Shown: one piece after another, positions 49,170-58,310 of the stretch
How the letters are laid out: each line of letters starts with the position of its first letter
Position numbering within the stretch: position 1 is the stretch's first letter
Assembly (NCBI RefSeq): GCF_000420945.1
Contig: NZ_ATVX01000002.1
Coordinates: 62,001-126,000 of the forward strand
Length of the DNA: 64,000 nucleotides
Direction: 5' to 3'
DNA from: Butyrivibrio sp. VCB2006
GTDB lineage: Bacteria; Bacillota; Clostridia; Lachnospirales; Lachnospiraceae
Notes under the pieces: model-generated
Database searches by the model: none
Told to the model about the DNA's origin: nothing
Seen by the model: only the letters and a program-made list of their open reading frames with translations
Program-made: the position numbers and the translations under genes

Positions 49170-50069
49170 TTACGCTCTTGGTCCACTCTGTGGAATAAAG
49201 CTATCAAAGATAAATATATCGAAGCTCCTTCGTGCCCTCTGGAGTTCTTCTTCACTCTTTATGGTCCAGGCGGCGGCAACGTTGCCGTATAAACGCCTAC
49301 AAACCCTTCGTGACAAGCAGTCTGCATATTTGTGATTAAATGCAATAAAATCCGGTCTTGTCATGAAGTTAAGTAGTAAATTAGTAAGAACAAAGTATAA
49401 TGGGCCCTTGAATTCCTCAGGTTTATCCTTGTGGAATGCATCTGATAGCTGCCCTCTGAAAACTTCGGGACGGTTCTTACGATACCAGCGAACTCCCAAT
49501 GGATTAAAGGATTCTATACAGTAAACTCCATTATATCTGCTAAGCAGTTCATCAACCTTGGGACAAACCGATAAATTCTTGTACTCTATCTTAAGTTCCA
49601 CAATAAGAGGAATTTTACCATTTACCATCTGAAGAAACTCCTCAAATTTAGGGATTTTCTCATCAGAATCAAGTAAATGAAATTCAAGTAACTCCTGATA
49701 GGTATAATCGATTACTTTGCCCTTTACTCCAAGGCTTCCATCCGGGTTAACTACTGCATCTGTAGGAACTGACCCTTCCGGATATCTGGCAATCCTTGCC
49801 AATGAAAAATCGTGGAAAATAACAGGAACCCCATCCTTGGTAAGCTGGACATCACATTCGATTCCATATCCAGCCTCCACAGCCTTCCTAAAGGCTGCCA
49901 TTGAATTCTCAGGTGCGTTGCTCCTATTATCATGTAGTCCCCTGTGAGCATACAAAACACCGGTAAATGGTTCTCTTGAGGGTTTATTCATAATTCTTGG
50001 CATAATCATAAGCATGTAGACCACGCATAAAATAAGAATAATTAAGCCAACAATCTTAAGAACTAACAT
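49170..50069 (-). CDS. Membrane-anchored glycerophosphodiester phosphodiesterase
   Basis: About 299 residues with one N-terminal membrane helix (about 2-24) and a GDPD TIM-barrel domain. Motifs: AHRGLHDNRSNAPENSMAAF (metal-binding His/Arg and Glu), ECDVQLTKDGVPVIFHDF with Glu, Asp and His, and a later VELKIEY. It hydrolyses glycerophosphodiesters to glycerol 3-phosphate and an alcohol, here probably at the membrane face. I use the ATG at 50069; an upstream TTG at 50084 is possible. Confidence 0.9.
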   Translation of the reverse strand: MLVLKIVGLIILILCVVYMLMIMPRIMNKPSREPFTGVLYAHRGLHDNRSNAPENSMAAFRKAVEAGYGIECDVQLTKDGVPVIFHDFSLARIARYPEGSVPTDAVVNPDGSLGVKGKVIDYTYQELLEFHLLDSDEKIPKFEEFLQMVNGKIPLIVELKIEYKNLSVCPKVDELLSRYNGVYCIESFNPLGVRWYRKNRPEVFRGQLSDAFHKDKPEEFKGPLYFVLTNLLLNFMTRPDFIAFNHKYADCLSRRVCRRLYGNVAAAWTIKSEEELQRARRSFDIFIFDSFIPQSGPRA

Positions 50070-50095
50070 CAAACCACTTCCCAATTCAATATACT

Positions 50096-50126
50096 GACAA
50101 ACGTTAAAATTCTAACGGAGTTTGTC
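50096..50126. repeat. Inverted repeat upstream of the phosphodiesterase gene
   Basis: GACAAAC and GTTTGTC flank an inner GTTA / TAAC pair. There is no T run on either strand. It lies 27 bp upstream of the phosphodiesterase start and could be an operator or a leader hairpin. Confidence 0.4.
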
Positions 50127-50189
50127 CGCTAAATATTTTACAGCCTTCATCCGTATTACGCAACTAAATTTTCTATGAAAGTGTTTCCA

Positions 50190-51368
50190 TTAATTTATTA
50201 TTCCACAGCTAAATGTATACTCTGCATCCTTATCCAAATTAACAGCTCCCTGGCTCTTTTCCTGAACAGGATACTTATCCCTTTTCATCTTTTCATCTCT
50301 TTTGGAAAAGATCATTTTTTTCCAGCCGTCATCAGCTTTTACAAAGCTATACCTGCGTTCATATTCATAGCCATTAGATTTGCTTTTAACTCTCACATGA
50401 CGATAATTGCAGTCTTTAATATAAACATCCGCATCAATATTTCTTCTGGTCTTGACTTGCATTATTTTCCAGTCATCTTTTTTGCCAAATTTAACTTCAA
50501 AATCGTTTTTATTAATATCTGTAAATATCCTCTCAGCCAGAGCATAGTTTCCGTTCTTAAATGAGTATCTGTAACAAAACTCATCATAATATTCTATCCT
50601 GACATCTACCTTATCTTCGTAGGTTACGGAATCCTTTTTGTAAACTGTTATAAGTATATCCTTGTGTTTATCATCCCTGTCATTGGTCTTGGAAGAATAT
50701 TCCACATAACCATCATTACAGTATATGTTTACTTTCTGATAGTTAAAATAATACATGTACTTCTTGATAGGCAACATTTCCTGGAAATCCTCACAGGACC
50801 TGTCGGAAAAAATCTTTGTATTATATACATTTCCGTGAAAGTCATCTTCTGATATATACTTGTCCACATCCTCCCTGGTATATTCGCCAGGAAAATAGTC
50901 CTTAGAATCGTGAGTCTCACCATGAGAATGCTCATAAATCTTAGTTGTCACCACATCATAATTTGGATGATAATCAATATCTGTTCTCTCCGTTTCAGAA
51001 AGCCCAAGCTTTTTATCAAGTCTTTTTTCTATAGTTTCTTCTGCATAATCAAGATAGTCATCAAGGTATATGCTGCCGTCATCGTTATTAACAAGAAGTT
51101 TATGTTTTTCTCCTTTGTACCAATATGTAACCACAGCCTCATTATATAGAGCATCCTCATAAATCCAAACAAATGGAGCAACCCTTTTTACATTTAGTAT
51201 TATTGCTCCGAACTTATTCTGTAAAAGATACTTCCTTGCACTGTTCCTGGCCTGAAATTCCACCTTGATTTGCTGACCAGTGGTATAGCCTTTCCCGCAT
51301 CCCACAAGTTGCATGCACATTGCGGTCACAAGAACAATGCAAACTATCTTCTTTATAGTTTTCTTCAT
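50190..51368 (-). CDS. Lipoprotein of unknown function
   Basis: The 392-residue protein has a lipoprotein signal (hydrophobic about 8-20, lipobox LVGC, Cys24). The mature part is rich in Tyr, Lys and Asp, alternates beta-type segments, and carries charged His-rich stretches (YEHSHGETHDSKDYF). No family is recognised. It follows the GH115 gene by 28 bp, so it may be co-transcribed with it. Confidence 0.75.
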   Translation of the reverse strand: MKKTIKKIVCIVLVTAMCMQLVGCGKGYTTGQQIKVEFQARNSARKYLLQNKFGAIILNVKRVAPFVWIYEDALYNEAVVTYWYKGEKHKLLVNNDDGSIYLDDYLDYAEETIEKRLDKKLGLSETERTDIDYHPNYDVVTTKIYEHSHGETHDSKDYFPGEYTREDVDKYISEDDFHGNVYNTKIFSDRSCEDFQEMLPIKKYMYYFNYQKVNIYCNDGYVEYSSKTNDRDDKHKDILITVYKKDSVTYEDKVDVRIEYYDEFCYRYSFKNGNYALAERIFTDINKNDFEVKFGKKDDWKIMQVKTRRNIDADVYIKDCNYRHVRVKSKSNGYEYERRYSFVKADDGWKKMIFSKRDEKMKRDKYPVQEKSQGAVNLDKDAEYTFSCGIIN

Positions 51369-51396
51369 ACCAAAGACTCTCCCTAAAACATAAAAT

Positions 51397-53574
51397 TCAC
51401 TTATTTTTCTCCTGATCCATCAAATCCCACAGTTCCTCATCTGTCAGGTGTTTTTTGACTCTAAGTATCAGGTGAACTTTATTTCCTCCGGCGCCTTCCT
51501 GGAACATGCGCTGCCATTTGTAAAAATGTGGTCCATCCCCATGAAATCTTACAAAAGACATAAGTCCCTTCATGACATAATAGGACTGCCTAATATCAGC
51601 TTCGCAGTCGTTGTCAAAAAAACCTTCAAAAGCCCCGCGTTCATGGCTCCTCATCTTGTCATACCCGGTACCAAAAGCCTTGGCCGCAAGACCAGCCTCA
51701 TAAAACGAAGTCAAATAATCAGGAGCTCCATAGACGTCCTGACCCCGAGAAATACAATCAATGACCTTATCTTCTTTTCCGGATTCAACCTCATTTTTTT
51801 CCGGCACATCAAGGCATGCTTCCAGAGCCATAATGGCATGAAGTGCTCCCAGATAGCTGTAATAGTGATATTCAACCTGCCAGATCAGAGTATCTTCCAA
51901 TATTCTCCTGACATCTACAGGAAGTTCTCCTGCTACCTGTCTGCATTTGATCAGGTATTCTTCATAGCCCCTCTGGGCAGGTTCTATTACCTTTCTGTAG
52001 TCTAAAAGCTGCTGCCTTAAGGTTTCTTTATCTGAAAACCACAGCCATTCGTCTGCTGCACCGGTGTTTCTGGGATTATTCCTGTCAAAGTTTGTTATAA
52101 AGCCGGTGGTAAGTACCCTTGTGCCATGATTGGTAAACTGCTCTCCCGCATGGTCATCATCATTTTGGCCATATTTAGGGCAATAAACAGGCCAAAGCCT
52201 ATAAAGTTCCTGTACTTTTCCCATGTACTTCCCTTTATCTATATCATTAACATTGAAACCATAGTATCTGTTGCAATAATCCTCAAGATGCTCCTGAACA
52301 TAAGATAATGCCGCATCCTCATTTTCTTCATTTCCATCATCAACGGCCGGAACAGGTACCTTCCATATTTTGGCAATAAGATCCAGTATATATGCATGAG
52401 GCTTAACATTGGAACAGTTAATGATCCAAAAATCATCAGCCCCTTTCTCATAAACCTCCATCAGTTCTTTTACCACAAAGTGCGGTGAGTTTGGAAGCAT
52501 AGTCATCATTGCTGCTGCCTGAAGATCATAGAAGGAAGCATGATAATATATCCCATGTTTTCCGTCAGAACCTTTTTCAGGAAGTGAAGGAACTCTCGGG
52601 TTATGATTTCCCTGTCTTCTTGAAACCATCTTTCCAAAGCCGTTGTCAGCCCAGATAAAGATCACATCCTCCGGAATATCCAAAAGTCCCTTCTTATAAA
52701 GCTCCATGGTTTCTCCGTAGAGATTGCTGCAGCAGACCGCGTCAGAGTCATAGGCCTTAACAAGCTCGTACTGCCTGCGAATAAGGCTGCTCATAAGCTT
52801 GCCTCTCTTTTCATCCGTATCGTAGGCAGGATCATCTGCCCAAAAAGGTCTGTCCCCCTGTCCTCTAAAGCCAAGATTCCATATAACTTTGCTGTTTTTC
52901 TGTTCTTCTATAGCTTTTTTCCATAGACTCTCAAAGAGCTCAGGATACCTGTCATAGGAAGCATCAAGCTCAGGATAAGCTCTTGCAAACATCTGCGCTC
53001 CGAGAGGTTCGGCGTGATGATGGGTTATATACAGTCCATAATCGGAAGCCAGTTCTCTGTAAATATGAGCATTAAAATCCGTGCCGGGAATGGTCATATT
53101 GCCTCCAAGGCGAAGCAACGTTTCAAATGCCATTTCCCATGGTCTATTGTCATCCTTGTCTTTCTTCCATCCATCAAACAAAACTTCATCATTAATAAAC
53201 CACCCCCTAAATCTCACTCTGAAAGGTTCTGACTCATAAAGGTAGTCTTCAGGAACTTCATACCCATCCTTTTTACGGAGTATCTGCTCATTCCAAAACC
53301 AGAATTCATTAACTCCAAGAAAAGTCTTGCTAATATGATAGATTCCATAAACAAAACCCAGATCATCGGAAGCTGATATCAATAGTTTCCTTTCAGCGAA
53401 ACTGATTTGAAAGCACTCACTCTTAAGAGAGTCTTCTCTGTTAAAAGAGATATAATCTCCCTCAAGTTCAGATTTTTCACATGTATTTTCTATATCTCTT
53501 TCCAATGCCTTGGCTGCGATTCTAACAGCTTTTGAATTTGGAACATCCACAATTTTTGTATTATATGTGATCAT
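51397..53574 (-). CDS. Glycoside hydrolase family 115 (xylan alpha-1,2-glucuronidase), probably intracellular
   Basis: The 725-residue protein shows GH115 features: an N-terminal small domain (1-110), then RGWFINDEVLFDGW, LLRLGGNMTIPGTDF, THHHAEPLGAQMFARAYPE and WNLGFRGQGDRPFW in order through the catalytic barrel, with a C-terminal helical part (about 480-720). GH115 enzymes remove glucuronic or methyl-glucuronic acid side chains from xylan or its oligosaccharides. There is no signal peptide, so it would act on imported oligosaccharides, as many Butyrivibrio enzymes do. The ATG has AAAGGGG upstream. Confidence 0.87.
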   Translation of the reverse strand: MITYNTKIVDVPNSKAVRIAAKALERDIENTCEKSELEGDYISFNREDSLKSECFQISFAERKLLISASDDLGFVYGIYHISKTFLGVNEFWFWNEQILRKKDGYEVPEDYLYESEPFRVRFRGWFINDEVLFDGWKKDKDDNRPWEMAFETLLRLGGNMTIPGTDFNAHIYRELASDYGLYITHHHAEPLGAQMFARAYPELDASYDRYPELFESLWKKAIEEQKNSKVIWNLGFRGQGDRPFWADDPAYDTDEKRGKLMSSLIRRQYELVKAYDSDAVCCSNLYGETMELYKKGLLDIPEDVIFIWADNGFGKMVSRRQGNHNPRVPSLPEKGSDGKHGIYYHASFYDLQAAAMMTMLPNSPHFVVKELMEVYEKGADDFWIINCSNVKPHAYILDLIAKIWKVPVPAVDDGNEENEDAALSYVQEHLEDYCNRYYGFNVNDIDKGKYMGKVQELYRLWPVYCPKYGQNDDDHAGEQFTNHGTRVLTTGFITNFDRNNPRNTGAADEWLWFSDKETLRQQLLDYRKVIEPAQRGYEEYLIKCRQVAGELPVDVRRILEDTLIWQVEYHYYSYLGALHAIMALEACLDVPEKNEVESGKEDKVIDCISRGQDVYGAPDYLTSFYEAGLAAKAFGTGYDKMRSHERGAFEGFFDNDCEADIRQSYYVMKGLMSFVRFHGDGPHFYKWQRMFQEGAGGNKVHLILRVKKHLTDEELWDLMDQEKNK

Positions 53575-53608
53575 ATCAGCGTACCCCTTTCCACCTATCT
53601 GATAATAA

Positions 53609-53645
53609 AAAGCAGACCCGGATTATATTATACCCAAGTCTGCTT
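53609..53645 (-). terminator. Rho-independent terminator of the GGDEF sensor gene
   Basis: On the minus strand AGCAGACTTGGG / CCGGGTCTGCT with a short AT loop is followed by TTTTTATT. It separates the GGDEF gene from the GH115 gene. Confidence 0.82.
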
Positions 53646-53675
53646 ATTGCTTCTAATACATTTTTCTTTCTCGTC

Positions 53676-55250
53676 CTACCTTCTTGCGGCCTTCATTTGC
53701 TTCTTGTTTTCATACATAAGATTGTCCGCACGTTTGAATACCGTCTCCATACTGTCATCACTCTTAGGATCATACTTAGCCCATCCGATAGCTGCCGAAA
53801 CCTTTTCCCAGGGCTTTAAGCTCTCATCCTCTGCTATAACCTCGAGAGTATGTTTAAACCACTGAACCAGTGTTTCTATGTTGTCATAATCCTCATTTTC
53901 CAGAACGACTACAAATTCATCTCCGCCAATCCTGAAAACAGGCGAATGGGCGAAATTCTTGCATACTATATTGCATATCTTAATAATTGCAATGTTGCCC
54001 TTTTCGTGACCATAGGTATCATTTATTACCTTGAGATAATTCAGATCCACCATGGCTATTCCATATTTGTAGTAGCCATCACGGATCATGCTTTGTTCTA
54101 TCCTCATTATCTCATTGTCATACCCCGCCTTATTTCTGATCCCCGTAAGAGCATCTGTGCTGGCAAGCTCATTGGCCTTTTTAATCTTGTCCTGAGCCTC
54201 TGTCAGTTCTTTATTCTTGGCAACCAATTCATTCATGTTGGTGCCGATTTCATCAATCATAACAGCTATCTGATTGGCCAGATCTGTAATTTCATCGTCG
54301 CCCTTAATATCGGTTTTTATTCTCTGAGCCTGTGAAGGGTCTTTATACTTGGTAAACTCAACCACATCTCCCTTAAGAGTAACAAGCCTCTCGATGTACC
54401 TTTTTCCGATTGTTAAACTGATCAGTGTACAGAGAACTGCGATAATAAAAAACCTTCCTGCAAACTGTGTAATACTGTTTTGAAGAATTGCCTTCTGGAC
54501 CTTGCCAATCTCCATTTCCGCGCAAACAACACCAAGCTTTGTACCATCTATGATAAGTGGATAATAGCAGGCATAGGTCTGTCCATACTCGTTATCGTAT
54601 ACATCATATCCGGATGTGTAGGCTCCAGTATTCCAAGCCTTCCACATATGGGAATGATTTTCTATATCCTGATAGGCCTCAATGTTAAGTGAAATATAAT
54701 CCTTTCCATCTTCTGTAAACGGCTCGACTACTGCATCCAAAACAAAATACATATTAAGATCTTCACCGGTTGGAGTTACATAATATGCATAAATTGCCCC
54801 GAAATTTTTTTTGGTAGTCTCAAATGCATGAAGCCAGTATTCCTGTTTATAGATTGCAAAAAGGATCTGAACCTCCTTGGTCATGTCAAGATAATCTATA
54901 TCTTTCCCCATAACCTTGCCGGGGTATGTTTCGTTGAACAGTTTGTAAAATGCCACCTTGGCCGGTCTGTATTCCCCATCGTAATCCGCCGGGATTCTGA
55001 TTTCATCCCCATATTTCAGAATTATTTCCTGATAGGCAGAAAACTCTCTTCTATCCGACTGCATCATATCCGCAAGAAGCTTGACCATGGTCTGAAGATC
55101 TTGTTCACATTCTTCTTTATATACTTTGCTTTGGAGCACATAGGTAGTAAGGCCTGACAGAAATGACACTGTCAGAACCAGTACAAAGAAGAACCTTGTT
55201 AACTTATAGACCAAACCGCCCCTTCTTTTCATACTACTATGATATATCAT
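53676..55250 (-). CDS. Membrane sensor diguanylate cyclase (GGDEF)
   Basis: The 524-residue protein has two membrane helices (about 18-36 and 270-290) around a large extracytoplasmic sensor domain of the Cache type, a HAMP-like linker (about 290-345), a coiled coil, and a GGDEF domain (about 365-524) with RIGGDEFVVVLE and VDLNYLKVINDTYGHEKGN, so it should be active. The sensor ligand is unknown. The start is uncertain: neither the ATG at 55250 nor the one at 55232 has a strong ribosome site. It lies 104 bp after the MFS gene, beyond that gene's terminator. Confidence 0.9.
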   Translation of the reverse strand: MIYHSSMKRRGGLVYKLTRFFFVLVLTVSFLSGLTTYVLQSKVYKEECEQDLQTMVKLLADMMQSDRREFSAYQEIILKYGDEIRIPADYDGEYRPAKVAFYKLFNETYPGKVMGKDIDYLDMTKEVQILFAIYKQEYWLHAFETTKKNFGAIYAYYVTPTGEDLNMYFVLDAVVEPFTEDGKDYISLNIEAYQDIENHSHMWKAWNTGAYTSGYDVYDNEYGQTYACYYPLIIDGTKLGVVCAEMEIGKVQKAILQNSITQFAGRFFIIAVLCTLISLTIGKRYIERLVTLKGDVVEFTKYKDPSQAQRIKTDIKGDDEITDLANQIAVMIDEIGTNMNELVAKNKELTEAQDKIKKANELASTDALTGIRNKAGYDNEIMRIEQSMIRDGYYKYGIAMVDLNYLKVINDTYGHEKGNIAIIKICNIVCKNFAHSPVFRIGGDEFVVVLENEDYDNIETLVQWFKHTLEVIAEDESLKPWEKVSAAIGWAKYDPKSDDSMETVFKRADNLMYENKKQMKAARR

Positions 55251-55291
55251 TTATCGCATAAAATATGTTTTTTTATCAAATATTAATAAAT

Positions 55292-55332
55292 AAAAAAGCG
55301 GAAGACATCGCTAATTAGCAATATCTTCCGTT
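55292..55332 (-). terminator. Rho-independent terminator of the MFS transporter gene
   Basis: On the minus strand CGGAAGATATTGC / GCGATGTCTTCCG with few mismatches is followed by six T. Confidence 0.88.
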
Positions 55333-55354
55333 TTGTATAACTATAATAGTTTAA

Positions 55355-56695
55355 TCAGTCATCCACATCAAAATTCTCAATTATTTTCTCTTTTTTTGGT
55401 GGCTTCACATCTCCGTGTTTAACCATCAGCATGCTGCAAAATGCCAGGGCTGAGAACACAAAGGCATATGGGAAAAGAGTCCTATAGGAAATATGCTCAA
55501 GTAAAAATCCCGAGAAAATCGGCGTAAACACCTGAGCTGCCATTGAGAAGGTGTAATAGGTTCCAGTAAACTTACCGATATCTCCAGCTTTACTCATCTC
55601 AACAACCATTGGGTACGAGTTTACATTTATAGCTGCCCAGCCAATACCAACCAGAGCAAAAAAGATGTTGATGGAAGCTGAAAAATGAGGATACAATCCT
55701 GTGATCACATAGCTGGCAGCCATCAAAGTAATACCAATAAGGATTGTCTTTTTTCTTCCAATCTTGCCTGAAACATAAGCGATAGGCACATAGCTAAGTG
55801 TGGCCGCAATAGTGGCAACAAGCAGGCATGTAGCATAAGCATTGTCGTGAAGATCCCACACCTCTCCAACAAATCTGGAGAAAGCTGTTGTAACGGCATT
55901 GTAAGCAGTAAACCACAAAAAAACAGATACCAAAAGGAAAATAAGACTTCTTTTTACCTCTCTTGGCATCATTCGGGTTACCTTGCCCTCTTCAAACACT
56001 TCTGTTTTGTCTGATCTGTCAAACTCCGAATCATTATCAAAGGTATCTCCCAAAGAATGAAGTCCGCCCTCCTGATGGATTTCTTCCTTTATCTTCTTTT
56101 CATTGATTGTGATAAACACAACTGCTACCGCAACAAGCATGAATACCAGAAGACTTATCATAAGCGGAATGTAGTTAGTCTTTCCCGGATCATCTGCCTC
56201 TATCAGGAGAACCTTTATCATTACAAGAACGTAGATGCCGCCAATAGTTCCCATAAGATTGATTATGGCATTAGCCGAGCTTCTAAAAGGAGCCGGTGTC
56301 AGATCAGGCATAAGAGATACTGCCGGAGATCTGTAAATTCCCATGGAAATCAAAAGAAGGAGCAATACTCCCACAAACAGAGCAAGACTGCCGCTAGGCC
56401 TTGCTACTACTATTAGAATTGTCAAAAGAAATGTAGAAAGGACTGTACCCACCGCAATATAGGGCATTCTTTTACCAAATCTGGTGTTCGTATCATCCGA
56501 TAAAGTACCAAAAATCGGCAAAAGAAATAGTGCCAATACATTATCCAGTGCCATAACAACGCCAGTCAGCGTCTCCCCCAGATTAAATGTGTACTTAAGT
56601 ATCTTGGGAATTTCATTGTCATAGAACTGCCAGAATGCACATATAGACATAAATGCAAAGCCAATGAGTATAGTTCTTTTTGCGTTTAGTTTCAT
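55355..56695 (-). CDS. MFS transporter, sugar-type (SLC45/GPH-like)
   Basis: About 446 residues and 12 membrane helices in two halves. The loop after helix 2 reads GTLSDDTNTRFGKRMPYI, the DxxxxRxGxRxP pattern of the SLC45/GPH-like sugar transporter branch. A central cytoplasmic loop (about 200-250) is acidic. The substrate is probably a di- or oligosaccharide or glycoside, by analogy. The ATG at 56695 has AGGGGG 8 nt upstream. It is divergent from the DegV gene. Confidence 0.88.
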   Translation of the reverse strand: MKLNAKRTILIGFAFMSICAFWQFYDNEIPKILKYTFNLGETLTGVVMALDNVLALFLLPIFGTLSDDTNTRFGKRMPYIAVGTVLSTFLLTILIVVARPSGSLALFVGVLLLLLISMGIYRSPAVSLMPDLTPAPFRSSANAIINLMGTIGGIYVLVMIKVLLIEADDPGKTNYIPLMISLLVFMLVAVAVVFITINEKKIKEEIHQEGGLHSLGDTFDNDSEFDRSDKTEVFEEGKVTRMMPREVKRSLIFLLVSVFLWFTAYNAVTTAFSRFVGEVWDLHDNAYATCLLVATIAATLSYVPIAYVSGKIGRKKTILIGITLMAASYVITGLYPHFSASINIFFALVGIGWAAINVNSYPMVVEMSKAGDIGKFTGTYYTFSMAAQVFTPIFSGFLLEHISYRTLFPYAFVFSALAFCSMLMVKHGDVKPPKKEKIIENFDVDD

Positions 56696-56747
56696 CCCCA
56701 AATCCCCCTAGAATATTTATATAGTAATACTACTACAAAATAAAGTG

Positions 56748-56756
56748 TGATATAAT
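56748..56756 (+). promoter_or_regulatory. Extended -10 promoter of the DegV gene
   Basis: TGATATAAT, an extended -10 (TGnTATAAT), lies 42 bp upstream of the start. There is no good -35 at the expected distance, as is usual for this promoter type. Confidence 0.65.
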
Positions 56757-56797
56757 GTCTTTTGTACAATATTTTGAATTATTTAAAGGGGTTTTTT

Positions 56798-57661
56798 ATG
56801 TCTTTTACAGTATTTGCAGATGGATGCGCCAATCTTCCACAGAGGCTTGCCAGTGAGATAGTTATTTTACCTTGTGATTATCTTGTAAATGGCACTCTGG
56901 TTACATATAGCGGTGATATTGATAATTTTGATGGCCACACATATTTCGAAGGTCTTAGGAATGGTGACCTGATTCAGACCAGTCTTCTTAACACCCAGTT
57001 ATTTCTTGATCACTTCACTCCTTATGCCCAGGAAGGCAAGGATATTATTTATATTTCAATGAGTTCCGGAATCAGTGGAACCTACAATGCAGCCAAGGCA
57101 GCTGCAGATGAGCTTATGGAGGAATATCCTGACTGCTTTATTCATATTGTTGACTCTCACGGTTGTGGCTTTGGTAACGGAATTTTAGCCCTTAAAGCTG
57201 CTGATCTTGCAAGAAAAAATGTGAATGCAAAGAGCGCAGCAGAAATACTTGATGCTGCTGTTCCTCACGCATGCCAGTATTTCACTGTTGATGACCTGAA
57301 TTTTCTTAAGCGAACAGGTCGAGTAAGCGGTGTTACAGCAAACATCGGTACTCTCCTCAATATTAAGCCTATTCTTTTCGGAGACAGTACAGGACACATT
57401 ATTTCCTGCAACAAGGTAAGAGGTCGTAAGAGTGCCATATCCGAACTTGCCAAGAAATACGCAGAAAAACGCATGGAGGATGAAAAGCAGATTGTATTCA
57501 TCTCCCACGGCGACTGTATCGATGATGCCAATAAGCTTGCTGAAATGGTTGCTGAAATAAATCCAAGAGCTCAGATTACTATCTGTATGCACGAGCCATT
57601 TTCAGGTGCCCACGTTGGTCCCGGTATGCTTGGTCTGTTCTTCTGGGGTAACGAAAGATAA
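56798..57661 (+). CDS. DegV family fatty-acid-binding protein
   Basis: About 287 residues with the DegV fold: the first domain starts FTVFADGCANLP, the ligand-binding SSGISGTYNAA motif is near 92-102, and FTVDDLNFLKRTGRVSG near 165 marks the second domain. In Firmicutes such proteins (FakB) bind fatty acids for phosphorylation by FakA; whether this one does is not shown. The ATG at 56798 is chosen because AAAGGGG lies 6 nt upstream. Confidence 0.92.
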   Translation: MSFTVFADGCANLPQRLASEIVILPCDYLVNGTLVTYSGDIDNFDGHTYFEGLRNGDLIQTSLLNTQLFLDHFTPYAQEGKDIIYISMSSGISGTYNAAKAAADELMEEYPDCFIHIVDSHGCGFGNGILALKAADLARKNVNAKSAAEILDAAVPHACQYFTVDDLNFLKRTGRVSGVTANIGTLLNIKPILFGDSTGHIISCNKVRGRKSAISELAKKYAEKRMEDEKQIVFISHGDCIDDANKLAEMVAEINPRAQITICMHEPFSGAHVGPGMLGLFFWGNER

Positions 57662-57674
57662 TCTTATGAAATAT

Positions 57675-57708
57675 AAAAGTCTGAGGTCATTTGATCTCAG
57701 ACTTTTTT
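57675..57708. terminator. Bidirectional terminator
   Basis: AAAAGTCTGAG / CTCAGACTTTT with a 10-nt loop, flanked by A and T runs, between the convergent DegV and Hpt genes. Confidence 0.9.
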
Positions 57709-58303
57709 AATCTAACATTTTCTCCATGGCTTCCCATTCCATTTGTCCCAAAAGGAGCCTTAGTTTTTCGGTTTTTTCCTGATCTTCTTTCGGAAGCTTG
57801 TATTCCTCCAATCCGTTAAGGATCATCTCCACTGCATCATAATCCATCGCAGGAATAACTTCTTTTAATGCATTGTATGCATCAGTAAGCTCCCGGCCAT
57901 CAATTTCTTTTCTTGGGTCTGACTTATTCTCATCGTTTTCACCCAAAACCGAAAGACTATCCAAATAGCTTCGATACAAGTTAAGGAGCTTTTCCGTATT
58001 TCTGTTTATGTACTCCTTGTCTTTACTCTTTCCTGCTTCCTCAAGACTAAGTGCCAGCTCGGAAAGCTCACTTGCGCCTATTATTCGCGAAGTGCTCTTC
58101 AGGGCATGGACCTTAATGGTATAAAATTCAATGTCATCTTTTTCAAAGGCATCCTGAATTTCTTTTGATTTATAGTCGATTGAATTATAAAAAGTATTCA
58201 GGAACTTAAGGAAAGCCTTAGAGCTTCCACAGAAATTAAGTCCGTCTGTTATAGAAATACCCTCTATATTTTGTAGTATTTTAAGTTCCTCAGGAATCTC
58301 CAT
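57707..58303 (-). CDS. Hpt phosphotransfer protein
   Basis: About 198 residues. An Hpt domain covers roughly residues 15-105, with the phospho-acceptor His in KVHALKSTSRIIGA; a second helical segment (130-198) has no clear match. The start is placed at the ATG at 58303 because GAGG lies 5 nt upstream and the site is 7 nt after the response regulator stop; a TTG at 58324 would overlap that gene. Together they form a small phosphorelay module; no histidine kinase is encoded next to them. Confidence 0.85.
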   Translation of the reverse strand: MEIPEELKILQNIEGISITDGLNFCGSSKAFLKFLNTFYNSIDYKSKEIQDAFEKDDIEFYTIKVHALKSTSRIIGASELSELALSLEEAGKSKDKEYINRNTEKLLNLYRSYLDSLSVLGENDENKSDPRKEIDGRELTDAYNALKEVIPAMDYDAVEMILNGLEEYKLPKEDQEKTEKLRLLLGQMEWEAMEKMLD

Positions 58304-58310
58304 TTCTTCC

